Assembly: GCA_937951935.1 (NCBI GenBank)
Contig: CALGAM010000272.1
Location: forward strand, 1-32,944
From: an uncultured Micromonospora sp.
Lineage (GTDB): Bacteria; Actinomycetota; Actinomycetes; Mycobacteriales; Micromonosporaceae
Direction of reading: 5' to 3'
DNA length: 32,944 bases
Shown: in pieces, positions 23,820 through 30,053 of the stretch
Layout of the letters: each line of letters opens with the position of its first letter
Numbering within the stretch: the first letter of the stretch is position 1
Notes under the pieces: model-generated
The model's input: the letters and a program-made list of their open reading frames with translations, nothing else
The model's database searches: none
What the model was told of the DNA's origin: nothing
Made by a program: the position numbers and the translations under genes

Positions 23820-24140
23820 TCAGACGGAGACATTCACACCTGTCTGTCCGAAGGTCTTTCCGGACCTCCGGTCCGCCTCGGCCAGGGACTCGAGTGCCTG
23901 CACGGGTACGTCGCTGCCCTCCGCGATCGCGCCGAGGATCCGACGTACTGCCGTCGCGAGTCCGCTGCTCGCCTCGGCGTACATCGCCGCCGCTTCCTCC
24001 GTCACGGCGTCGCCGGGCACGAAGGGGCTGGAGGAGGCAATGCCCTGAACCCGGGCCGCGATGTGGTGGCCACGGTCGGCCGCCGTCCTGAAACGCGCGG
24101 CGGCGGACTCGGCACCAGGCTGGACCCTGATCGTGGTCAT
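23820..24140 (-). CDS. Small helical T7SS-associated protein, EspC-like (106 aa)
   Basis: A short protein rich in Ala and charged residues with no membrane segment, predicted as a helical hairpin like WXG100/EspC-class T7SS factors. No W-x-G turn is visible; the middle reads S-P-F-V-P-G-D. The N-terminal I-R-V-Q-P-G resembles the start of EspC-family proteins, but the match is weak. I chose ATG at 24140 because G-G-G-G-G-A-G lies 8 nt upstream. A GTG at 24149 overlapping the previous stop would add three residues (109 aa) but has poorer ribosome-site spacing. It ends 5 nt before the giant gene. Position between the YbaB gene and the giant cargo suggests a chaperone or secretion partner for that cargo, by inference. 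Confidence 0.8.
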   Translation of the reverse strand: MTTIRVQPGAESAAARFRTAADRGHHIAARVQGIASSSPFVPGDAVTEEAAAMYAEASSGLATAVRRILGAIAEGSDVPVQALESLAEADRRSGKTFGQTGVNVSV

Positions 24141-24145
24141 CGTCC

Positions 24146-24550
24146 TCACTCCCCCATGAACGGCATCTGACGCCGGAACCGCTCCATCGCGCCGGTGAGG
24201 TCGCCGTCGGCGTACTGCTGAAGGACTTCCTCGGAGGCGAACGGGCGGCAGATGTCCATGACCCGCCGCCGTGCCTCCTCGCTGGCGACCTCAATGGTAT
24301 CGAGAATCGTCGCCGCGAGGCGGTCCGCGTCCGGCTCGCGGTAGATCCGGGGATCCAGGAACAGGTCACGTGGCCTGCCGTCACTGCCCACGGTGACCCG
24401 CACCAGTCCGTCGCGCGACACGGCGGTCACCCGGACCTCCGCGAGCTTCTCCTGAAGTCCGAGCATCGATCCCGTCATCTGGCGGAGCCGGTTGCCGAGC
24501 TCCTCCGCCTGGGCGCGCATCGCGCGCACGGTCTCGGGGTCGATCGTCAT
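24146..24550 (-). CDS. YbaB/EbfC family nucleoid-associated-like protein (134 aa)
   Basis: The helix-strand-helix layout fits the YbaB/EbfC family: an N-terminal amphipathic helix (about residues 5-38), a strand region with V-R-V-T-V-G-S-D-G-R-P-R-D-L-F-L-D-P (about 50-68), then a long helix with A-A-T-I-L-D-T-I-E-V-A-S-E-E-A-R-R-R-V. The family forms dimers that bind DNA; T7SS loci often carry such a member (EspL of ESX-1 is a comparison). The length is slightly above the usual 100-110 aa because of a C-terminal tail. There is no Shine-Dalgarno before ATG 24550, and a TACCGT -10 candidate ends 6 nt upstream, so a leaderless message is likely. The stop overlaps the alternative GTG of the next gene. 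Confidence 0.82.
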   Translation of the reverse strand: MTIDPETVRAMRAQAEELGNRLRQMTGSMLGLQEKLAEVRVTAVSRDGLVRVTVGSDGRPRDLFLDPRIYREPDADRLAATILDTIEVASEEARRRVMDICRPFASEEVLQQYADGDLTGAMERFRRQMPFMGE

Positions 24551-24556
24551 GAGATG

Positions 24557-24562
24557 ACGGTA
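24557..24562 (-). promoter_or_regulatory. -10 element candidate for the YbaB gene (leaderless)
   Basis: The minus strand reads TACCGT (TANNNT form), followed by six bases and then ATG at 24550. This is the spacing expected when transcription begins at the start codon. No convincing -35 was seen. It overlaps the plus-strand -10 of mycP by two bases. Confidence 0.45.
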
Positions 24563-24566
24563 CGCT
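24561..24566 (+). promoter_or_regulatory. -10 element candidate for mycP (leaderless)
   Basis: TACGCT fits TANNNT and lies seven bases before the GTG at 24574, with no Shine-Dalgarno between. This is consistent with a leaderless transcript, common in actinomycetes. No clear -35 was seen. Confidence 0.45.
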
Positions 24567-24573
24567 GCGGGAC

Positions 24574-25785
24574 GTGCGAGGAAAAGCCGGATGTGGACCG
24601 CGCGTTCGACGGCCCACGGCGGCGGCCGGGGCCGCGGTGCTGGTGCTGCTCGCGGTTGCCGTGCCGGCGCTGGCGGTGGCGCCCGCCCACGCCGCCCCGA
24701 CGTGCTTCGGCGGCAGGCCGGAACCGGCTCCTCGCGCCACCGGCGACCAGTGGGTGCAGCGCTGGCTCGACGCGCGCCGGCTGCACCGGCTGGGCACCGC
24801 CCGCGGGGTGCGGGTCGCCGTACTCGACTCCGGTGTGGACCCGTCGCACCGCCAGTTGGCCAAGGCGGTCGACAAGGGCTGGGACGTCGTCGCGGACGAG
24901 GCCGGCGGCAGCGTCGACTGCGTCGGCCACGGCACCGCGGTCGCGAGTCTGATCGCCGCCCGCCCCGACGGGGACGCCAGCCTGGTCGGCGTCGCCCCCG
25001 AGGCGCGGATCATCCCGGTCCGGGTCAGCGACAACGGTTCCGGCGCGACCCGCTACCGGGACGTCACCCCGGGCCGGCTCGCCGCCGGGATCCGCCGGGC
25101 GATCGCGCTGAGGGCGGACGTCATCCACGTCTCGTTCGCCGTCGCCAGCGGCAGCTCGGGGCTGCGCGCGGCGGTGGCCGAGGCGGTCAGACGGCGGATC
25201 GTGGTGGTGGCGGCGGCGGGCGACGACACCTCCGGGGAAACCTACCCGGCGGCGTACCCGGGGGTCATCGGGGTCGGCGCGCTGGACCAGTCCGGACAGC
25301 GCTGGTCCAACTCGGGCACCGGCCCGCACGTGGACCTGACGGCTCCGGGGGTGGGTCTGGTCGCGGCGGCCCGGGTCGGCGGGCACGTCGCCATCGGCGG
25401 TACGGCTGCGGCCGCGGCGCTGGTCAGCGGGGCGGCCGCGCTGGTGAAGGGCCAACATCCGACGTGGACGGGCGATCAGGTGGCCGAGCGGCTCCTCGCC
25501 ACCGCCGACGGCACGCCTGGTGGGGCGTACAGCGTCGGCTACGGCTACGGCAGTGTGAACCCGTACCGCGCCCTGGCCGAACCGATCGGAACTCCGGTGC
25601 CGTCACCCAGTCCGAGGGCCATGCCGGCGCCGGCCGTCCGGCCGTCACCGGCGCCGGGATTACCGGCGACCACCCGGCGGGCGCTGCGGTGGGCCGGCGG
25701 CGTCGGGCTGACCACGGCGGTGGCGGCGATCGCATACGCGGCGGCGGTGGCGCTGCTGCGCCACCGCCGCCGGGTTTCCCGCTGA
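24574..25785 (+). CDS. mycP: Mycosin-like S8 subtilase (MycP), predicted catalytically dead
   Basis: 403 aa with the mycosin layout: an Arg-rich signal peptide with probable cleavage after A-H-A (residue 40), a subtilase domain, a Pro-rich spacer (about 340-370), a C-terminal membrane helix (about 375-394) and an Arg-rich tail. Asp (L-D85-S-G) and His (G-H119-G-T) of the triad are present. The nucleophile region reads G-G-T-A278-A-A where G-T-S-x-A-A-P is expected, and the oxyanion Asn of the A-A-G-N motif is Asp (A-A-G-D217). Cysteines 44 and 116 could pair as in other mycosins. Mycosins stabilise the T7SS membrane complex, and in mycobacteria the protein is needed even when its protease activity is not, so a structural role is plausible. 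It is the only gene transcribed rightward between the minus-strand genes. Confidence 0.93.
   Translation: MRGKAGCGPRVRRPTAAAGAAVLVLLAVAVPALAVAPAHAAPTCFGGRPEPAPRATGDQWVQRWLDARRLHRLGTARGVRVAVLDSGVDPSHRQLAKAVDKGWDVVADEAGGSVDCVGHGTAVASLIAARPDGDASLVGVAPEARIIPVRVSDNGSGATRYRDVTPGRLAAGIRRAIALRADVIHVSFAVASGSSGLRAAVAEAVRRRIVVVAAAGDDTSGETYPAAYPGVIGVGALDQSGQRWSNSGTGPHVDLTAPGVGLVAAARVGGHVAIGGTAAAAALVSGAAALVKGQHPTWTGDQVAERLLATADGTPGGAYSVGYGYGSVNPYRALAEPIGTPVPSPSPRAMPAPAVRPSPAPGLPATTRRALRWAGGVGLTTAVAAIAYAAAVALLRHRRRVSR
25739..25772. terminator. Bidirectional hairpin at the mycP 3' end
   Basis: A perfect 15-bp inverted repeat (25739-25753 with 25758-25772) encloses a TGCT loop. It lies in the last codons of mycP and 23 bp beyond the stop of the convergent WXG100 gene. 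Stem symmetry lets it work on both strands. There is no long T-tract (only GGTTT follows on the plus strand), so it may be a GC-type terminator or mRNA 3'-end stabiliser. Part of the repeat is also driven by codons for Ala and Arg. Confidence 0.55.
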
Positions 25786-25795
25786 GGCCGGGCGG

Positions 25796-26104
25796 TCAGG
25801 CGATCTGGCCAGCGCGGCTGATCCGCGAGATGTTCTCGGCCTCGGCCAGCCGGAAGAGCTGCTCGCTCTCGTTGAGCGCATTGGTGATCGCCTGCTTGGC
25901 GAGCTGGACGTTCTGGTTCGCCTTGTCCCAGTCCGCCTGCATCTGGTCGTAGGTGGCCGAGGAGGCGCCCTGCCAGACGCCGCCGGCGATGAGGTTGTCG
26001 ATCTTGCTGCGCAGCTGCCTCGACAGCGTGTCGACCTCGTTGATGTTGTTCAGGAACTGGCGCCGCAGGTCCTCCAGCGCCCCGAAGTCAACCAGAAGCT
26101 GCAT
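25796..26104 (-). CDS. WXG100-family protein, EsxA-like (102 aa)
   Basis: A two-helix hairpin of typical WXG100 length. Helix 1 spans about residues 7-40, the turn carries W44-Q-G46, and helix 2 spans about 48-90. Secreted T7SS factors of this type pair with a partner and are recognised by the EccC ATPase. I chose ATG 26104 because G-G-G-G-A-G-G-A-G ends 7 nt upstream. The GTG at 26110, overlapping the preceding stop, would add two residues but sits too close to that site. A Y-D-Q-M-Q stretch after the turn lacks the acidic last residue of a YxxxD/E signal. The gene directly follows its probable partner and converges on mycP. Confidence 0.9.
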   Translation of the reverse strand: MQLLVDFGALEDLRRQFLNNINEVDTLSRQLRSKIDNLIAGGVWQGASSATYDQMQADWDKANQNVQLAKQAITNALNESEQLFRLAEAENISRISRAGQIA

Positions 26105-26106
26105 GG

Positions 26107-26448
26107 TCACACTCCTCCCCTCAGGATCGAGACCAATCCCCCGTTGCTGATCCCGTCGAACTGGTTGCCCGCCTGGGAGTCGTTGACCGCCAGGTTGTCG
26201 ACGGTGAATCCCATGGCCTGGCCGAGCTGCTGGAGAACCACGCTCAACTGGTCCGCGGCGGCGTTTCCGGCCTCGGCGGCCAGCTGGAAGCTGTCGGCCG
26301 CCCGGCCCTTGAACCGTTCCTCCATGCTCAGGCAGATCGACCGGAGCTGGCTCACCAGCGCGGCGAGGGCCTCGGCGTCGCGTTCCACGTCCGCCGCGGT
26401 GGCCTGCATTAGTTCAAGATCGCCCTTTACGAGCTCTGACTGCGGCAT
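26107..26448 (-). CDS. WXG100-like partner protein without the Trp (113 aa)
   Basis: Helical hairpin of WXG100 size: helix 1 about residues 8-43, a turn reading R-F46-K-G48 where W-x-G is expected, helix 2 about 50-78, then a Gly/Asn-rich tail. In heterodimeric pairs one member often has a diverged turn, so this is the likely EsxB-like partner of the next gene, whose first possible start overlaps this stop by 4 bp. No YxxxD/E signal is visible in the tail. A strong purine-rich site (G-G-A-G-G-A-A-G-G-A-A-G-G) precedes ATG 26448. The 34-bp gap to the upstream gene suggests one operon. Confidence 0.87.
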   Translation of the reverse strand: MPQSELVKGDLELMQATAADVERDAEALAALVSQLRSICLSMEERFKGRAADSFQLAAEAGNAAADQLSVVLQQLGQAMGFTVDNLAVNDSQAGNQFDGISNGGLVSILRGGV

Positions 26449-26482
26449 GCCCCTTCCTTCCTCCCGACGCGCACCCCGCGCG

Positions 26483-28009
26483 TCAGACTACTGTCCCCTG
26501 GATCGTCGGTCGCGGCTCGCTGGTCGCGCGCTTCTTCGCCTCGGCGACGCCACCCCGGTCCACCGTGGTGCTCCGGGTTGGCTTCGCCGCGGCGTTCGAC
26601 GGCTGGGCCCGGCGGCGATCACCGAGCACCCCGGACCGCTCCCGCCCCGAACGCGGATCGCCGGCCGCTGCGGGTGGTGGCATCGTGGCGCGCGCGCTGA
26701 GAGCCTGCTGCCAGCCGATCGCGGCGGATACCGGCGAACCCATCGGGCCGTCGGCGGCCGTTGCCTGGGTGGCCGGGGACGGCACATCCACCGGCTGCGC
26801 GCCACGCGCGGAGAGAGCCGACGGCAGCGACTCGCTCGGCGGGACGGCCAGCGGCTCTCCGAACCGGCCGGCCAACGTGGCACCCGGCGGGCCGGACCCG
26901 GCCGACCTCGTGGTGGACCAGGCGGCGCGTGGCCGGGGCGGCACGGCGCCGGCCGGCGGCACACCAATCAGGAAGCCCCGACCGAGCAACACGCCGCGAC
27001 CCGTCGTCGTTCCGCTGTTGTCGGGCGACGTGGTGGCGTCCGTACCGCCCGGCGCCGTCGCGCCGAGACCGTGTTGCGGCACCTGCTCGGTCGGGATCGG
27101 TGGCAGCGACTGGTACCCGTTGCCGTTCGCGGGCTGACGCCCGTCACCGTACGGCGGGACCGTGTCCGTGGTCCAGGTCGGCGGAGGTGTGTCGGTCCCG
27201 TCGTACGGAAGCAGTGCCAGCGGCGTGACCTCGGCCGGGTCCACCGACGGGGGTGTGTTGGACAGCGGGTCGGCGAACTGGAAGACGACGGGGGTCGGAG
27301 ACACCGGATCCGGGGTGTAGGGCCGCCACGGGTCCGCCGCGTCCGCGCCCTGGAACGCGACCGGCACCTTACCCGCCGACCCCAGCCACTCGGCCGCCTT
27401 GACGAACGCCTTCCCCAGCTTCTCGCCCACCTTGATGATCAGACGGAGGTACTTGGCGTGTACCTCCTCGTAGATCGCGCGGACCTGCGCCTTGAGCTTG
27501 GCTTCCTCGTCGTCCGGGATCGCGGGGTTGTTCCGCGAGAGGTCGGGCGGAAATCCGTAGAACGCCCCGTTGGCCGGCAGCCTCGACAGATACTCGGACT
27601 TGAACTGCTGCTCCAGCGCCTCGGCCTGTGAGTGGGCGTCGGTGATGTCCGAGACCAGCTGGGTGAGGCGGTCGATCTTCTCGTCGAGGTTCTCGACCCA
27701 GTGGTCCAGGCCGTAGAGTGTCGCCCCGGCGAACCAGAAGTAGTGGTCCGCGGCCGGACCCTCCGCCCACACCTCGCGCAGCTTGTGCGCCCGGTCGTCG
27801 AGCTGGTCGGCGGCACGCTGGAACCTGCCCTGAATCTCCCCGTACGCCGCGGCGAGCATCGCCGGGCCGTCCGGCTGCTCGCTCAGGATGATGCCCTTCA
27901 CCACGAAGAAGTCTTTGAACTGACCCCACGGCGTACTCTGCGGCGACCCGACCTCGATCGCCTGGCCGTCCGGTCGCTCGTCGTAGGTGAAGTAGTCGCG
28001 GCTGGGCAT
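26483..28009 (-). CDS. PPE/EspB-like T7SS-associated protein with Pro-rich tail (508 aa)
   Basis: Two parts are clear. Residues 1-225 are helical with many A, E, Q and K residues and a turn-like V-W81-A-E-G motif, resembling the helical bundle of PPE and EspB substrates. Residues 225-508 are rich in P, T, S, G and A with no predicted fold. No signal peptide or membrane segment is present, fitting T7SS export or a cytosolic scaffold. The start ATG 28009 lies 12 bp after the previous stop, with a weak ribosome site. EspB-like proteins are secreted and can oligomerise; whether this one does is not visible. Assignment to PPE or EspB is by architecture only. Confidence 0.8.
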   Translation of the reverse strand: MPSRDYFTYDERPDGQAIEVGSPQSTPWGQFKDFFVVKGIILSEQPDGPAMLAAAYGEIQGRFQRAADQLDDRAHKLREVWAEGPAADHYFWFAGATLYGLDHWVENLDEKIDRLTQLVSDITDAHSQAEALEQQFKSEYLSRLPANGAFYGFPPDLSRNNPAIPDDEEAKLKAQVRAIYEEVHAKYLRLIIKVGEKLGKAFVKAAEWLGSAGKVPVAFQGADAADPWRPYTPDPVSPTPVVFQFADPLSNTPPSVDPAEVTPLALLPYDGTDTPPPTWTTDTVPPYGDGRQPANGNGYQSLPPIPTEQVPQHGLGATAPGGTDATTSPDNSGTTTGRGVLLGRGFLIGVPPAGAVPPRPRAAWSTTRSAGSGPPGATLAGRFGEPLAVPPSESLPSALSARGAQPVDVPSPATQATAADGPMGSPVSAAIGWQQALSARATMPPPAAAGDPRSGRERSGVLGDRRRAQPSNAAAKPTRSTTVDRGGVAEAKKRATSEPRPTIQGTVV

Positions 28010-28021
28010 CGGGGCGACGGC

Positions 28022-28537
28022 TCAGACGATCATGGTGGGAGGTGTGCCCGCAGCCGGAACGACACAGCCGGGGCCGGTGGCGGGAGGTTCGCCCGGGATG
28101 GCACCGGGCTCGGTGGACGTGGCGAAGTCGGCCAGATCGTCGGCCGCGGCCTCGAACAGACGGGCCGCCTGGCGGTCGGTCTTGTCGTACGCGTCCCCGA
28201 TCGAGCCGGCCGCGTTGCCGAGCGCGGAGAGCCCGAGCCGGGTCTCCTGGGCGAACTTCACCATGGCCTGGGTCTGCGCGACGGAGACCCGACGGAACCA
28301 GTTCCCCTCACGGAGCTGGGTGTCGGTGCCGCGGGCGATCGGCTCGATGCTCTCGGCTAGCCTGACGACCTGCTCCTCGAAGGCCTCGGACTCGCCACCG
28401 ACGCCGCCGAGCGGCCCCCGCGAGCCCACCAGCCAGGTGGCGAACTCCTCGTGCGCCACCGGATCGGTCCTGATCGAGATTTCCGCCGTGCTGTCGGGGA
28501 CCACTGCCGGCCGGTCGAAAGTCACCTGCGCCTCCAC
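28022..28537 (-). CDS. Helical T7SS-associated protein with YxxxD motif (171 aa)
   Basis: Short helical protein without signal peptide or membrane segment. Two helices are suggested (about residues 50-68 and 85-137), and the second contains Y117-D-K-T-D121, matching the YxxxD/E T7SS export signal found after helix pairs in PE-like and EspC-like proteins. A flexible Pro/Gly tail follows from about 142. It sits immediately upstream of the PPE/EspB-like gene, the order expected for a PE-PPE-type partner pair, so a heterodimer is plausible. The start is GTG 28537; a GTG four codons later (28525) has a better G-G-A-G-G site and could be the real start. Confidence 0.8.
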   Translation of the reverse strand: MEAQVTFDRPAVVPDSTAEISIRTDPVAHEEFATWLVGSRGPLGGVGGESEAFEEQVVRLAESIEPIARGTDTQLREGNWFRRVSVAQTQAMVKFAQETRLGLSALGNAAGSIGDAYDKTDRQAARLFEAAADDLADFATSTEPGAIPGEPPATGPGCVVPAAGTPPTMIV

Positions 28538-28579
28538 GGTGGAGTCGGCGTTCGTGAGTGGACGGTCCGAATCGTCAAG

Positions 28580-28585
28580 ATGCTA
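28580..28585 (-). promoter_or_regulatory. Possible -10 element upstream of the 171-aa gene
   Basis: The minus strand reads TAGCAT (TANNNT) in the 52-bp gap after eccB. A TTGACT sits 25 bp further upstream, too far for a standard spacer, so only the -10 is suggested. It could give the substrate genes their own start separate from eccDB. Confidence 0.22.
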
Positions 28586-28589
28586 TCGG

Positions 28590-29999
28590 TCACGGTCCCG
28601 AGGCCGCCAGAGTCAATTCGCTCAACGCCGGTCCCTGCGGAAGCCGCTCGAGCAGGGTGCTCGGCTGCTGTACCACCGCGGCGTCACGGTAACCAAGTCG
28701 GTCCATCGCGGTGGGTGAGGCCACCGCGTAGCGCCAGCCGGTCTCCGTGACGAGGTAGACGGTGCCGCCGACCGCACCGGGGCTCGGCATCGACAGGACG
28801 AGCGCGCCGCGCCGGGGCGGGACGACCACCTCGTCGGCGAGCAGCGCCCCGGCCACCGACGCGGGCGCGGTGGGGTTGGAAACCGCCGCCGGGTCACGGG
28901 TGGGCACGGATCCGCCGACCGTCACCGCCCGCTGGTCGGATCCGTCGGCGGTCACCGCGCAGACCACGCCGTTGCTGCGGGCGGCCGGGACGATCGCCGG
29001 CAGGCGGCCGTCACCGGCGAGTGGATTCGGCATCGGTTCGAGCTGGGTGACGCCGGCCAGCTGCACCGGACTGCTGGCGACCGCCGGCGAGGTGTCGTCA
29101 GCCGTCGCCCGGATCAGCGCCTCCTGCAGCTCGGTCACCGGTTGCAACCCGTTCGGCCGCGCGATGAACCGTCGGGTCTGCGGCCCCTCCTGGACCAGCA
29201 CGATCTGACCGACCTTCACGCCCGCGAGTCCCTTGACCGACCCGCCCCGCCCGGTCACCTCCAGTCGGTCCAGCACGGGCCCGGTCGGGATGGTCGCCAG
29301 CCACGCCGGGCTGACCGGCACGACGTCCAGCCGGTTGATTCCCAGCGCCTGGCTCACCACCTCGCGGTCGCGCACCTCGTGCCGGGTGCCGCCGTGGACG
29401 AGGTGGAGCTGGCCGGTGGCCGTGTCGGTGACCGCGACCGCCTCGTCCGGTCCGAGCAGACTGGGCGCCCCGCCCGGACCGGTCGTGGGCTGACTGCCGA
29501 CCAGCACCACCGCCTCCGGCCGGCCGTTCGGCTCCCGCGGCGGCCGCACGCAGTACGACCACGGGCTGGTCAGCAGATCCTTCGCCGCCGGCAGGACGGT
29601 CGGCGCGCCGGGAATCCCGACCAGCATGCCCCGGTTCCAGGTCAGCGAGGCGCGGGAGACCCGGATCGGCTTCTCGGAAACCCCGCGCAGCAGGGCCGCC
29701 GAGGCGAAGTTGGCCACCGGGTAGAGCACCCCGTTGCCGCAGACGTACGGCGCGCCCGTCTCCGCCTCGATGATGATCTGCTCGCAGGACTGCCACCGCT
29801 TGTTGCCGGCCGGTCGGATGAAACCGTAGATCCCGACCGCGGCGACCGCGATGACCAGCACCATCACCGCGACCATGGTCGCGGCCGGCAGTCGGAGCCC
29901 CGACCACTCGAGCGGGTCCGGATGGTGCGTCATGAAGGAGGCCAACAGCCGGCGTCGCAGGAAGTGTCGTGAGTGGATGAGATCTCGTCTGGTCAGCAC
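28590..29999 (-). CDS. eccB: Type VII secretion membrane protein EccB
   Basis: 469 aa, near the usual EccB length. The start L-T-R-R-D-L-I-H-S-R-H-F-L-R-R-R matches the EccB N-terminal cytosolic segment (S-R-R-D-Q-L-Q-S-Y-x-F-L type). A single membrane helix lies at about 39-61, followed by the large extracytoplasmic domain with W69-Q-S-C72 and C87-G-N-G. EccB is part of the EccBCDE core complex and extends outside the cytoplasmic membrane. GTG 29999 is chosen because A-G-G-G-G-A-G-A-G-G lies 4 nt upstream and the N-terminus then aligns with the family. It lies 54 bp after eccD on the same strand. Confidence 0.93.
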   Translation of the reverse strand: MLTRRDLIHSRHFLRRRLLASFMTHHPDPLEWSGLRLPAATMVAVMVLVIAVAAVGIYGFIRPAGNKRWQSCEQIIIEAETGAPYVCGNGVLYPVANFASAALLRGVSEKPIRVSRASLTWNRGMLVGIPGAPTVLPAAKDLLTSPWSYCVRPPREPNGRPEAVVLVGSQPTTGPGGAPSLLGPDEAVAVTDTATGQLHLVHGGTRHEVRDREVVSQALGINRLDVVPVSPAWLATIPTGPVLDRLEVTGRGGSVKGLAGVKVGQIVLVQEGPQTRRFIARPNGLQPVTELQEALIRATADDTSPAVASSPVQLAGVTQLEPMPNPLAGDGRLPAIVPAARSNGVVCAVTADGSDQRAVTVGGSVPTRDPAAVSNPTAPASVAGALLADEVVVPPRRGALVLSMPSPGAVGGTVYLVTETGWRYAVASPTAMDRLGYRDAAVVQQPSTLLERLPQGPALSELTLAASGP

Positions 30000-30053
30000 G
30001 ATGCCTCTCCCCTGGGCCGTGGCCGCCTGGCGGGTGGATCGTCACCCCGCCGG

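Noticed and set aside
73..24048. Very long plus-strand ORFs (for example 73-2775, 4027-6834, 10558-12498, 16471-18423, 19198-21654, 22906-24048)
   Set aside because: They all lie in the frame exactly opposite the giant minus-strand gene. Their products are V/R/P/G/H-rich with no recognisable domain, the usual shadow of high-GC codon bias.
24591..25952. Plus-strand ORF of 453 aa overlapping mycP in another frame
   Set aside because: The product is G/R-rich without motifs, while the mycP frame carries signal peptide, subtilase motifs and membrane anchor.
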